In this document: positions 36,864-48,370 of the stretch, in pieces
Layout of the letters: the number at the start of each line of letters is the position of its first letter
Position numbering within the stretch: the first letter of the stretch is position 1
The notes under the pieces: generated by a model
Database searches by the model: none
Told to the model about the DNA's origin: nothing
Seen by the model: only the letters and a program-made list of their open reading frames with translations
NCBI RefSeq assembly: GCF_016086655.4
Contig: NC_052135.2
Span: forward strand, 71,645,702-71,709,701
DNA from: Lepeophtheirus salmonis
Taxonomy: Eukaryota; Arthropoda; Copepoda; Siphonostomatoida; Caligidae
Length of the DNA stretch: 64,000 nucleotides
Direction: 5' to 3'
Program-made: the position numbers and the translations under genes

Positions 36864-37593
36864 GGGTCATTCCACGTCAAGTGTACACACTTTTTTTGCG
36901 ATTTACGTCATGATCATCACTGATTTTGATGATTTTTGGTGAGCTGGCTTTCCTATATGAAAGAAGAGAGTGTGTGAAATATCAGGGTTCTACAACACAC
37001 CTGGGCCGTTCTAGGCCAGGCTCAAAGTTGGGCCTAATGCGTTGGACCAGCGTTGTTGAGAAGGCCATAATTTCTTTTATAGTGGCTTGATTTTAACAAA
37101 AAATACGCGAAAAGATGCACAAAAACACTCACTATATTTTATTACGAATAAAAGTTTGAGGCTCCGGTGATGCCTTCAAAATGGCGCCCCTACCATGTAG
37201 CAAAATTGATTTTGTTTTAACTTTGGTAGAATATGTCCCAATGTATGTTTTCAAACATATATAAACTCCAGAGTGGGATCTTTATGGGATAATTTCTAAT
37301 TAAATCATTAACTATAGTATGTAGAGCCACTTTTAATATGATTATTCACTCTTTATCGGTTAAAAATGTACAACAAAATTATTTGATGGAAAATGACTAA
37401 AAATGTCTTTTTTATCTATGAATATTAACCAAGTCAAGAGTTTTTGCCTTTTGTCATAATTTGATTAAGATGCACTACTTATAGATAATCTCGTAGGACA
37501 ATGCAATTATCATACTATTTGCTCACTTTTCCACACTAATCCTCAGTTGAAGATTAATCCGCTCTACTGTGCATACTTGACGGTAAATGTCCA
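36864..37593. mobile_element. Candidate TIR-bounded non-coding element
   Basis: The left end GGGTCATTCCACGTCAAGTG (36864-36883) is similar to the reverse complement of the right end, GGACATTTACCGTCAAGTAT (37573-37592), about 15 of 20 positions. Between them lies a less AT-rich block (GGGCCGTTCTAGGCCAGGC near 37005, GGCGCCCCTACC near 37184) with no ORF or transposase motif. Target duplications were not seen, so element status is tentative. Confidence 0.4.
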
Positions 37594-38010
37594 AACTGCA
37601 AAGTACAAAAATAACACTAAACACTTTAATGCGTACAATAGTAAAAGGTGGAGTTTTTTGTACGCAATTTCAATAAAAAACTTATGCCAAAATTACAGTA
37701 TGCCAAAACACAGGTTAAGGAAGTAATTATGAGACATTAGCAAAGGGCTGTACCTATTGCGTATTTGTTAAAACTATGGAAAACCACAGAGTGGAATATT
37801 ATTATTTTTTGAAATAGTGATTGAACAACAACACACTTTGTTTATAAATATAATTACAAGTATCTTTTTTTCGGTCTTTTTTTCCCTTAAATCTCTATAT
37901 AAGAAATATTTGATTGCATAAAATAATCAATTATGTAACGTTAAAAATTAATCAAATTTTGTTAATGTTCATATATTACGCATTTATATACAGTTTAAAT
38001 ATGTTAAATC

Positions 38011-38796
38011 GTATGTTGGGGATAAAGTAATTTCGTATTTTTATTGTATTTCAATACTTTAGAAGGAGTGTTTAAATCATTCAAATTAAGCAAGGTATTC
38101 CTCATTCGGTTCTATAACTTGTTATCAGGGAGAATCCAACTTCCTAATGCCATTTTCGTAGAACCCCTTGTTTTTATTGGGAAAAAACTTGTACAACCTA
38201 TTTTTTTACAGCCCTTTGTTGAGGCAAAATTTGTACTCTCAAGCTCGTTGGCCATAGACAAAAACAGATGGTAGACACTTGATACCAGGTCCAGACTGTA
38301 GGGTGGATGTATAAGTACTTCCCATCCGAGCTCCCGGAGTTTCTGGATTGTCATCAAAGATGTGTACGCCCTGGCGTTGTCTTGATGATGTCTTGTTGTC
38401 TCCTATTCACGAATGCGAACCACTTCTGTTCAATTGCCAGCTTCAAACAGTCGAGTTGTTCAGAGTAAAGTTCATAATTGAGTGATAAAAATCACAGGAA
38501 CCACTGTGATGCAAAACAAAGCGAAGGAGTATCACCCCGATTTATCCCAAATTTTTTTGGTTGCTTTTTCCAGTTCAACTAGTAAAAATGGCAAATGTCT
38601 TACTTTGCCACCTTCATAATCAACGCACAATCATTCAGGACTGAACCAAGCGCAATACTGACAAGTAAGCATTTGTAGAATACACTCAAGCCTTTACAAC
38701 ATTTCATCATATGATCCTATGTGGTCAATAATAAACAATTTTATACTTTGAAGAAAAAGGGGCTGGGAATACGAAATTACATTCCCCCCCCCCTAA
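38011..38796 (-). pseudogene. Mariner (cecropia-like), deleted copy with perfect inner TIRs
   Basis: GTAATTTCGTATT at 38027-38039 and its exact complement AATACGAAATTAC at 38768-38780 define the ends. Outside these, TATGTTGGGG and CCCCCCCCCCTAA look like decayed TTAGGTTGG-type outer termini. On the minus strand, GINRGDTPSLCFASQWF, NYELYSEQLDCLKLAIEQKW (about 38480-38420) and an HQDNARPHTS-like stretch precede KLRELGWEVLIHPPYSLDLV then YHLFLSMANELEST (frame 38357-38112). The third Asp motif SDYH reads SVYH, so Asp is lost. The N-terminal DNA-binding domain is missing. Confidence 0.88.
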
Positions 38797-39079
38797 TTCA
38801 TAAATTTATAGGTCAATGCTTCAATGTTGTACCAAATAAAGGTCTTTTTGGAAGTTTTTTTCATTAAACAACAAACATATACTGATTTGTATTATCTGTG
38901 AAACGAAACTTTTACACTTCATCCTTCTGAAACCATCTCAAAATACAAATACAACAAATTCAAGAGAAGTTATTTGATGAAAAAAATAAAAGGGAACAGA
39001 GAAGAGATAACAATGAAAATACCCCTTTAAAGAACAATTTGAAACTCACAATAGCTTCTAGAAATATTTTCATTTGTAC

Positions 39080-39306
39080 TATTGTGTCAGTCCTAATTTA
39101 TTCGGTCCAGTTCAGTCTTAAAACTGGTTCTGAAGACCGTCGGTCCTTTGGACAGTCAGTAATAGAACAGATGAAAATAAAAATGTTCATGAAGGACCGA
39201 ACTTTAAGAGTTTTAGGACTGAAACGCGGGAAATGAAATTGATCAAACTTAGGATGAACTGGACGGGACTGTAGTCGTCAGTTCTAGATAAGGACCGACA
39301 TAATAT
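39080..39306. repeat. R3 repeat, copy 4
   Basis: The left end is TATTGTGTCAGTCCTAATTT. The reverse complement of the right end is TATTATGTCGGTCCTTATCT. The interior is rich in GGACCG/CGGTCC steps, including GACCGTCGGTCC. No coding content is visible; the ORF at 39039-39236 is incidental. Confidence 0.78.
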
Positions 39307-39344
39307 TAAGTATTTATTCTCTTAACCACGAAATGGTAATCTTT

Positions 39345-39440
39345 TTTTAATGTTCTTTTATTAGGTGAGATAGAGTTGCACTTATTAAGTATAAGTAAAC
39401 ATTATAATATTGCAATTTCTCCATCTGACCTAGGAACATA
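39345..39440 (+). repeat. R2 repeat, copy 4 (right end lost)
   Basis: ATGTTCTTTTATTAGGTGAG, GTTGCACTTATTAAGTATAA and TTTCTCCATCTGACCTAGG match the R2 left half. The B-box-like right half is absent. It lies 40 bp after R3 copy 4. Confidence 0.72.
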
Positions 39441-40222
39441 TATTTTCTATTGAGTTCAAAGGAATAATATCTTCCAAAGCCGTTGTTTACAGCCATATTG
39501 CTCCATGATTTGATACCTGGGTCCATACCCGTAACCATTTTTTGGAAAATAGTTATTCCTAGCCAATGTTCGTTCTTTTTGTACGCAATACATTTCTCAT
39601 ACGGACAAAACTTTATTAAATATGGGGGATGATCTTCTTTATAAGATTAAAATACGTGTTCACCATGACTAACATGATTTTGTATATAATATAACTATCA
39701 TGCCTATATCATAGTGAGAATATAAAAGATAGGTAAAGCTACTTTGAATAAAGGGATATGTGACATGTCTCGAATAAAGCTGGTCAGAAAGAAGATAAGT
39801 AGGATTTTTCTTTTGTAATCTACTCCTATATTGATAAAGCAAAGTTTGTCTCTCTGTCAAAATGTATGTATGACAAAAAATCACGGGGTGTACTCTCTTT
39901 AATGTTCCATGATTTACATAAAAATATACTTTGATCTAAGAAATAACAGTTAGTTGTATCTTTTAAGCGTGTGCATATAGAATCAGCTGTGTATACAGGG
40001 TACACTATGTAATTTGCCAAAAAAAAGTTTGGGGAAAAATACCTTTTCGTCATTTTCATCAATATTTATGACTGTGTCAATATTTTTCCTTTGACCGATG
40101 AAAGTTATAATGAAAGAAATAAATCCATAAAATATCTTTTATTTTTTGTCTGTAAAGATACAGCTGTTTAGGCCAGGATTAATTTCATATGTAATGTTTT
40201 TCTCTGGCAAGTAAGAGAGATT
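39441..40222. other. AT-rich stretch before the Tc1 fragment
   Basis: ORFs on the minus strand (39347-40062) show no recognisable motif. ATACAGGGTACACTATG near 39990 resembles a transposon terminus but has no visible partner. Confidence 0.35.
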
Positions 40223-40537
40223 GGTAGTATTCTGAAACAGAATGGTTATCATTCTATCCTAAAGACACAATCCAGTCCCACTGGACAGAGATCAATTAGA
40301 AGGAAATTTGTTTTTTAATAAGACAACGACCCAAAATATACATCCAAGCTCTCTCAACTCTTCTTGGAAAATAAAGAGGGCTCCCACATCTTATCTATGA
40401 TACAATGGCAAGCTCATTCATCTGATTTGACCCCAATAGAGCTATTGTGGGAATACATACACAGAGAAGTTTGGGTAAAGTGCCCCAGAAGTAAGAATGA
40501 GTTGTGGAGGATTTTGAAAAATGAAGCTAAAATTTAA
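40223..40537 (+). pseudogene. Tc1-like (DDE) transposase C-terminal fragment
   Basis: One frame runs from 40223 to a stop at 40535-40537. It has GSILKQNGYHSIL, SPTGQRSIRRKFVF, two adjacent stop codons (40316-40321), then DNDPKYTSKLSQLFLENKEG, WQAHSSDLTPIELLWEYIHR and ELWRILKNEAKI. This is the classic Tc1 order: QDNDPKHTS with the second Asp (40322-40324), then SPDLNPIELLW with the catalytic Glu (40439-40441). It differs from the mariner copies, which have Asp at the third position. The N-terminal half and TIRs are absent. Confidence 0.88.
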
Positions 40538-41964
40538 ACAAAAGTATTTAGATTTTTTACAAATAAAGTCTCAGACCAAAATTGGTCCTAATTTATATCT
40601 TTATTTTAATAGCCTAATTACTGCGTATTGTATACTGTGATAATGTAAAATTTAATTATAGAAACAATATTGAAGTGTTAATATGAAATATTGCAGGTGT
40701 GTTTATAATAAGAACACCGTTTCTGTTTTGATCAGACGTATTAGAGTAGTTTAAAACTGCTACTATATGTATTGTTAATATATATTTTACAGAACTAAAA
40801 CTTAATCAGTTATTTTACTTCACTTATCGATTTTAATGAAATACAATTCCTCCCTGGTTTTATGTTGAGACGTCATATAAATAAAAAATATTACTTTAAG
40901 GCTTATGCATGACTGCATAATTCTTTGAATCCATTGACTTTTTGTATCACAATCTATTTCTAAAGTGAGCATTTATGAGCTACGACATAATTTTAAATCA
41001 TAGTTTATGCAGCCATATGCATAATTTTGACAATTATTGTTCGACTTTGTCAGTCATTATCTACCATAACAAATATATAGCAAAAAAATTCCAGAATAAT
41101 ATCTTATTTAAACCAGTTTTTTTTTCGTGTCTTCTATATATATCTTGAATTCATATGTACGGAAGACCTTGAAAATTTCGATATGGCAAGCAGAATAATC
41201 TTCTTCACCATTTTCAAAGTCTCATCTTTTAAGCATTAAGCCAGAACAAAAAAAAAACATTTCAAAAGAATCTCCTTGAAAACAAAGTCAATGAAGAAGA
41301 GTTCAATATACTTATTAGCACAGATTAGTGAATTGTATCATAATCTCTATTAACTAAAACTACTCATTATTCGCCTTTTCATAATCCAACCATAAAATTA
41401 CAGAGTGGTATATATTCAATATCTTTTTTATAATTTATGTAAGACACTTTTTTATAAAATAAATCGAAAATCTGTTGAGACCACTAATTTTTTAGACTCT
41501 CAGACTACAAATGATTTATCCCATGGTCTACATAGCCGGAGTAATATATAAATAGAAGTACAACAGATAGTTGATTTGGTAGTAGTGCAACGGAAAATTG
41601 TCAACATGGTAAAAGTATATATTCACTTTTGTCTAGCTGACCAAAAAAACAATAACATCAAAGGTGGGGATGAGCATGAAAAGGTTTTTAGCCAATCAGA
41701 AGTAGCTAATAAACCTGATATGGAGGTGTAGGGCCCATCAAAGAGGATCCAACAATGTTCATTAAAAAAAAAATGAGAAGAAACATGGAAATTTCGAAGG
41801 CAAGAATTTAACTACAACTACGGGAGTTAAAGTCATAGGTACGGACCCTGATTCAAAGTGTTGACAAACTGGACGAACGTGGAAATCACGATGCACGGCA
41901 ATAGTGATTTTTTTTTAGAGTTATGACAAAAAAAAAAAAAATTAATTGACAAAGTATTCAACAG
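40538..41964. other. AT-rich stretch, no recognised gene
   Basis: No coding motif or known repeat copy was seen. Confidence 0.4.
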
Positions 41965-42410
41965 GTTTAATTAGTATTGTGTCAGTCCTAATTTATTCTG
42001 TCTATTTCAGTCTAGTCTAATGAATGGTACTATAAGACCAGCCCTTAAAACTGTCGGTCTTTCTTACCGCAGGCCTAAACTGAACCAAGACAGATTTGGA
42101 CGGGACTGATGTGAATTGGACAAAAATCCGGTTTAAATCATGGTTTTTAGGGGCTATATATGAAATTCTTGTCTTTAACAGGTTAAATTAGTGTTGTGTT
42201 AGTCCTTATTTATTCCGTCATTCTGTCCATTCTTAGGACCGATCTTTAACATTGTCAGCCCTTCAGACAATCAAAAATGGACCCATTAAAATAAAATAAA
42301 TAAAGGAAAATTGTCATCAAGGCCCAAAAGATATGCAGATTGAACTGGACCTGACATAAGACTGAATTGGATGAGACTCTATTCTTCAGTTCTAAATATC
42401 TGGCATTATT
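41965..42410 (+). repeat. R3 repeat, copies 5 and 6 in direct tandem
   Basis: Two units start alike: CAGGTTTAATTAGTATTGTG at about 41961 and CAGGTTAAATTAGTGTTGTG at about 42179. Each continues with TCAGTCC/TTAGTCC and TTATTTATTC-type sequence. The second unit ends near 42410, where the reverse complement reads GGAATAATGCCAGATATTTA, an imperfect partner to its start. The first unit lacks a clear right end. The shared CAGGTT lead suggests it belongs to the unit. Confidence 0.68.
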
Positions 42411-42570
42411 CCCAAAAGTTGGGCATTACCAGGGGATATGTTGTAAATCATCACTCGATGACATATTTGAATAAAGAAGCATCCGTCTTACAGCCTGAGG
42501 TTTTGCCATAAAACAATCGGTAAAATACCTTTTAAAACCTAGAAAAACATCGAAGAAAGTTATGACCTAA

Positions 42571-43200
42571 ACTGACTCTCAATCAGCAGTTGCCGCTCTG
42601 ATTAATCCACTTACCACAAGTGATAAAGTCCAAAAATGTAAAGAAACCATCAACCTCGGAAAAAAAGATAATGAAATATTCTTTGAATGGTGCGGAGGTC
42701 ACAATGACATCACAGGTAATGAATTCGCTCACTATCTTGCTAAAAGTGGAACCCTGAGTGTGTTGTTGTAGCTCCTAGTTATATTAAGAAAACACTGGAT
42801 GACTTCTTTTACAGAATGTGGCGTAGTCGTTTTAAAAACATTCAGAGCATGAACCACACACATGTGATGATGAAAGAGCCAATATCAAAACCAGATCAAC
42901 TTTCACGTGAATGCCTGATGATGTTCAAGCCTACACAGGACATGGACCATTCATCAGTTATCTCAGTAAATGGAAGAACACAAGTGCACTCTGCAATATC
43001 TGCAAGGAAGAGACGCAGAATTCAGATTATCTTATAAATAGATGTCTCGCTCTCTCATATAAGAGAATTGAATCTATGCAAGAAGAGGAAGGAAATTGCC
43101 AAATTCTTCCAATTATGACATGTGTTAAAATGAAGAAAATTATGTTCTTCACTTTTATGTTTATTATTATTATTTTTATGCCAATTGTTAACAGTTAATA
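42571..43200 (+). pseudogene. LINE ORF2 remnant: RNase H domain and C-terminal knuckle
   Basis: The frame from 42571 to a stop at 42769-42771 starts TDSQSAVAALIN, the RNase H Asp-Ser motif, and continues to FFEWCGGHNDITGNEFAHYL then AKSG, equivalent to WVPGHxGIxGNExADxLAK. A frameshift leads to a region with YIKKTLDDFFYRMWRSRF. In the frame 42911-43198, VQAYTGHGPFISYLSKW matches the (L)TGHGPFxxYL signature of RNase H-bearing LINEs. CNICKEETQNSDYLINRC is a C-x2-C knuckle whose usual His reads Tyr. The reverse transcriptase and endonuclease are missing, consistent with 5' truncation. Confidence 0.87.
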
Positions 43201-44459
43201 AAATTTTAACTAACTAATCCCCAAAAGTTGATGTTTATGGGACATTCAGTTCAAGTGATGGTTTTTGCAATGTACCTAGAAAAATCTTTCGTTCGTTCTA
43301 TTTCTGGTGACATCATTGGGACGAATCTTGGTTCTTGATAGTACATCAATTAAAAACTTAAAAATGTAAATGAATGATATCTTTATAATAGAAGTGGTTA
43401 TTCTATATTTCTGAAGCGATATTTTACTAAATATAATGCCAAAAGTAATTTTTAAATCTCATAAATTATCAACCACTAAGAATCAAAATGATGAGCACAA
43501 ATTTGGGCTTCATCAGTATTGAATTCGTCTTCTATTACTACAAGCCAAAATTAAAGGCTTGATAAGTTTTAATATATTAATAAAAAGTGGAATTAAAAGT
43601 AGTATCCCTTGCAAAATTAATGGATCTTCTTAATATACATACATGAAAACTATTAGTTGGTATATACGTAAATGTTCATTTTTCTTGTATAATTCAAGGT
43701 AAAAGGCTATGAGTCCTTCCTAGTTCAAAAACAAGCCTCAGGACATCAAGATATTACTTCATGAAATATAAAATATATATGTATATATTTCTTTTTTGTA
43801 ACATATTTTTGTGAAATAATTCCATGTGGCCCCTTCCGAGGCCTTAATAATTTGTATATCAAATATGCCCAATTAATTACTATCTATTTAGAATAAGGAA
43901 TTGATCAGAAGCTAACAAAATTTAGCTCACAATTTTAATTTTTTTATATCTATATATCTACTCCTCATAACGCTATCCCACTAACCCATGGCTAGTGAAG
44001 AATGGCTTGTATCTAGCCCGTTTGGCTACATAATGTTGTACCTTATATACGGCATATACACAGACAGTTTTCGTTTTAAATCATCAGTAATAGTTGATGT
44101 CAACGTCTCTGACGTCGAATCGATATTGAGAACAAATATTACGGGTGAATTTTAAATACAAAAAAATATTTTAAGGATAAATTTTGCATTATTTCACTTG
44201 GTATAAGACAAAAAAACTACTCATTTGATTGTTATACTATTATTGAGGTGCAGCTTTAAACAAAAAAAAAAAAGGGCCTAGGATTCTTGTGGAATGTAAA
44301 TGAATCTATTTGAAAAATATTTTCGCCATACTGAAAATAAAAAAAATCTATTTTTGAGAATCTAGTACTTTTTATATAAATAAACACATGAGTAAAATGA
44401 TTTTATTCTTCTTGAATTTTTATTTTTAAATAAACATGTTCATGTTAACAAACTAGGCA
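43201..44459. other. AT-rich stretch, no recognised gene
   Basis: I saw no confident motif. CACTAACCCATGGCTAGTG near 43979 contains a weak palindrome and vaguely resembles the 3' end of the piggyBac element, but not enough to call. Confidence 0.35.
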
Positions 44460-44462
44460 TAT

Positions 44463-44580
44463 ATGAATACATATATTTCATTTATGCAGGAAACAATTCA
44501 TGATATTTTACAAGACAATGATCCTGGTCAGTTTATTGAACAACCTGACGACAGGAAGTATTTATGGAAAGATCCCATAA
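44463..44580 (+). pseudogene. Possible displaced N-terminal piece of the piggyBac transposase
   Basis: The start of the ORF at 44463-44831 reads ETIHDILQDNDPGQFIEQPD, an acidic segment with an IEPPD-like end such as occurs near the N-terminus of some piggyBac transposases. A matching continuation PDPDNFLYNDSGNEKERAEF starts only at about 44990. If both belong to one gene, about 400 bp separate them by insertion or an intron. The rest of the ORF is low-complexity. The link is conjectural. Confidence 0.25.
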
Positions 44581-44984
44581 GAAGGAATTTGTTTTTATTG
44601 CAACGCCTCTGTAGACACAAGATATATCTCCTGACTTTCTGTAAATATGGAGTTATTTTTTATCAAAGGCATTTTTCATTTATTTACATGGGTCTCTATC
44701 AAAATAAAACTAATGTTTATATTACGAAAGTTTTCATAATTTTCTACAAACTTAGAAGTACTCGAACTTCAATACCATGTAATTTTATTAACCATATAGA
44801 AGCATTTTTTACACCAACGAAACTAACATAAACGACGATTGGTTGAAGTATGATTTAACGTTTATGTTAAATTTTTATAGTTTGATACTGTATTCTGTTG
44901 TGGTTTTATTTTTCTTTCAAATTGTTTGTAGGATGGCCTGCTTGCAGGTAAAATAGATTGTAAATTAAGTTTGTACGTGTGTAC

Positions 44985-46765
44985 AAAAAAAACCTGATCC
45001 AGACAATTTTTTGTACAATGATTCAGGAAACGAGAAAGAAAGAGCTGAATTTGGCCGCTCAAGAGTAGTTGGAAACAGACTTCTTGCCTCGGGCGAATAT
45101 TGCTTACGGAAAAGAAAATATAAAGATTATAACATCGAAAATGATTTACCACCAAGGAAAAGAAAGAAAATAAGTAAAATGGGCCTAAATTGATGATGAT
45201 TTTTTACCAAAATAATTTTTACAAAGAAATTTTTCTAGTTATAGTCAATTTTCAAATACTAAACATTCCGAACTTTTTTTTGATGAAGGTATTTTGGAAT
45301 GGATTTCCAAAGAAATGAGTAAATATTGTCTTTTTAGAAATTGAAATGATATAAAAGAATTAAAAGAAGAATTGAAAGTTTATTATAGCTTTATTGGCCC
45401 AAGGACCCTGACGTTCAAAATGATCCATTAAAAATGTTTTGTGCAAGGACAGATTGGAAGATATAATGAGAAGCCTGTAATTCAATTCTCCCAGAAATTC
45501 ACTTAAAAACCATAAATTAAGGCATTTTATCAAGCATCTTCAAGATAAGTTTCTCGAACATTTAATTCCAGAAAAAATGTTATTTCATGATGAGGCCATC
45601 GTATAATATTTTGGAAAATATAGCTTCGTTTTGGACTGCAAAATTTGGTGTCAAAACACAGTGCCAAAGAAATAATTACCTTTTATCCTAATCCAAGAAA
45701 ATCTCACACTGGAGATGAGGATCTTGAAAATAAATTAGGCAAACGTGATACAACCGTTCTTTAACTTTTTGAATACCTACACAGAGGATAAAAAATCTCT
45801 ACCTTATCATCTCTTCACCGATAATCTTTTTACAACAATTCCTTAAGAAACGAGGATATGAAGGAACTGATACCATAAGATCAAACAGAATTTACAAAAA
45901 TTATTTTGGAAATTAAGAAAGAGGATCTATACAAGGAACCACAGGAACATCAAAGGATTTTAAAGTCAAAATTAGTCGCTGGAAAGATATCGGTATCGTA
46001 ACAGTTGTTTCAACTGTTTTTGGTCAGCCTCCTACCGGTAAAGTGAAGACATGGTAAAACATCAAAATAAATTTATCGAAATTGACGTGCCATGAGGAAT
46101 ATAAGAGTATAACAAGTCAATAAGAGGGACAGATAGAAAGGATCAAAAATGAAAATTAAGAGGAAAGAAATGGTAGTGAAGATTGTTCACTTGGATGATT
46201 GATGCCTCCATTCAAAGTGATAATAAGAAGGAAAAAAGGATTAAATGAATGCAAATTAGAACTTCGTAGATCCGTTGCAATGTGTTACTTAAGAATATAT
46301 CAATGTAATGTAAAAAGATATGGGAGAAAATCTACATCTCTACCAGGAGGATATGATTTTAGATTAGACAATGTTGGCTATTTTGTTCAAAAAAAGTATT
46401 CGGAGAAGGTGTCAGGGATAATTTTGTAAAAAAACAGTTCATTAATATGAATGCATTTTAATGATAATGTACAGAAAAAAAATAGACCGCTCAGTAGTTC
46501 CATGTAATTTCGAGTACTCCCGCTAGTCTTAAAAAAACGAACAAATATATATATATTTTTTAAACGAACTGGGATTATGAGTAAACATTGCAGTAAAGTC
46601 CACAAATTTCTACCTATGGTATGAAGAAGAAATTTGTGCACCTTAGTATGCCTATCACATAATTAAAAAAAGGAAAATTTTATTACAAAATTAGATCAAT
46701 GAGAGGATATAATAAAAATTTCACCGATTTCTGACCGAAAAAAAATCTCGTCATTAATGGGTTAA
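44985..46765 (+). pseudogene. piggyBac transposase fossil with TTAA at the 3' end
   Basis: The N-terminal part (ORF 45011-45193) reads NDSGNEKERAEFGRS and, further on, NDLPPRKRKKISK, a basic patch after an acidic start. MLFHDEAIV at about 45577-45602 carries the first catalytic Asp (45589-45591) in a piggyBac context with YFGK after it. LPYHLFTDNLFTT (about 45801-45838) carries the second Asp (45820-45822). Then come KKRGYEGTDTIRSNRIY, ISRWKDIGIVTVVST, EYNKSIRGTDRKDQK, LRGKKW and RLFTWMIDASIQ (about 46165-46220), and ELRRSVAMCYLRIYQ. Over five frames or stops break it. The 3' terminus probably is TCATTAATGGG followed by TTAA (46762-46765), matching the GGG-TTAA ends of piggyBac. The 5' terminus was not identified. 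Confidence 0.88.
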
Positions 46766-47884
46766 GTAAATACATATATGTATTTCAGCATGAAAATTAC
46801 TTACGGTGAAAAAATGACTCACCTATATTCATATTGCATTTTTAAGCCTACATATCAAATATGGGTGTTATTTCAAACGCCGTAGGTAGATGGGAACCAT
46901 TACTAAACAATACTAAATCATTTATCTTTAAACATATTATATTTATAAGTTCAAATACAGCTTAAAAAGGGACACTGATCCTTTTTTAAGCTCAAAAAGA
47001 TATCATTTATCAATTAAATGTGAATATTACAGTAAAAAAAAGGATTTAAGCCATAAGTCTTTAATGCAATATACTTATTTATAGAGGTATAAGAATAATG
47101 TTAACTTGTTCAAGTGTTTGTTTAATATCATGTTTTAAAATCCATTACTCACGACTTTACTTATTGTTGAATGAATGATTAATTATAATTTTTAGAATCC
47201 TTACCCAAATAAATATTTGTGATGTTAAGATGCTAAAGTTTTTTAGAAGTTGTACTTTATTATATATTAGTACTTTGCTCTCTTCCAACACTTTCTTTAA
47301 ATTTTCATGGTTATCATATCGATTTTCTTTATTATTTTTCACACCCCCAATGTCCTACCGATTAGCATAACCACTTATTACTAAAGTATCACTATAGCAC
47401 CTAGTAATGCGCAATTTGTACTTCCTTGAAGCCATTTGAATATATCACTACTATAAAGATTTACTCTATTTAAGGCATCATCAATCAATTGTTCCAATGA
47501 CATTCAATGCCTTGATAAATAATTTTACCTTGTAAAAGAAAATTCAATATAAAAGTTGCAGTTGAACGTTAATTGAGAAACCTTCACTCGACCAATGAAA
47601 GGTCTTATTTAGAGGGTGTTTCTAAGAATTAGAGACACATCAAAAAGATTAAATTATTCAGTTTTTATATGTATATGTACAAGTATGTTTAATTTCTTTT
47701 TTATAGTTTTTATATTGTCTTACAATTGTCCAATGGTATGGCTCTTGTTCTAAACAACTTGGCGGTGATGCCTTGTCACTAACTTTAAATTAATGCTCAC
47801 AACCGCATCCATGAATTTATGCGGATAAGGTCTACGCGATCGATATGATAACCCTGAAAATATAAAACAAAGTTTTGGAAAATA
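46766..47884. other. AT-rich stretch, no recognised gene
   Basis: The minus-strand ORF at 47157-47342 is lysine/asparagine-rich without a motif. No family copy was seen. Confidence 0.4.
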
Positions 47885-48065
47885 GGAGCTTAGGTGTCAT
47901 GAGTTTTTTTTTTTTTTCAGATACAAGCAATTGTGATGAGTGGGGAAGAGAAAGGAAAAAAAGAGGTACATTTGTTATGAATACTCCAATTTCAATCCGC
48001 AATTCTACTCTAATTTCAACAAAGAATTCCAACTCCGCAACAAATCCTCTGGGTTACAATCAGTC
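47885..48065 (+). repeat. R1 dispersed repeat, copy 8
   Basis: GCTTAGGTGTCATGAG, a poly-T run, GAATACTCCAATTTCAATCC, AATTCTACTCTAATTTCAAC and AACTCCGCAACAAATCC follow the R1 order. The ORF at 47875-48102 across it is fortuitous. Confidence 0.7.
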
Positions 48066-48139
48066 GTTTATGAGTAAACATATGGTGCACGAACTCTACT
48101 AAACAGCTCATTCCAGTTTTTGAAATATATTTTCTCCTT

Positions 48140-48370
48140 AAGTAATCATCCGATTAAAAAAAAAATTGTTTATTATAATAGCCCTTGGCGTCAATATGAA
48201 TCTCAACGCTACATTGAAAAACAGAGATGATCTTAATGACAGTCTTGTTTGCCTGATAACAAAATTCATCCCGGTTCCTGGACACCGGCTTGGATTTTGT
48301 TCAACTGGATGATCTGTTGGTGTGGTTCTCAACTGCACCTACAAAAAAGAACCCATGGGCTGAGGTCTAT
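48140..48370 (-). pseudogene. Possible Tc1/mariner transposase C-terminus
   Basis: A minus-strand frame ends VFQCSVEIHIDAKGYYNK, resembling the FRRRLEAVIxAKGGYIN tail seen at 32.7 and 35.1 kb. Upstream, ENHTNRSSS gives no support for the NPLDY block. Without a catalytic motif this stays a weak call. Confidence 0.3.
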
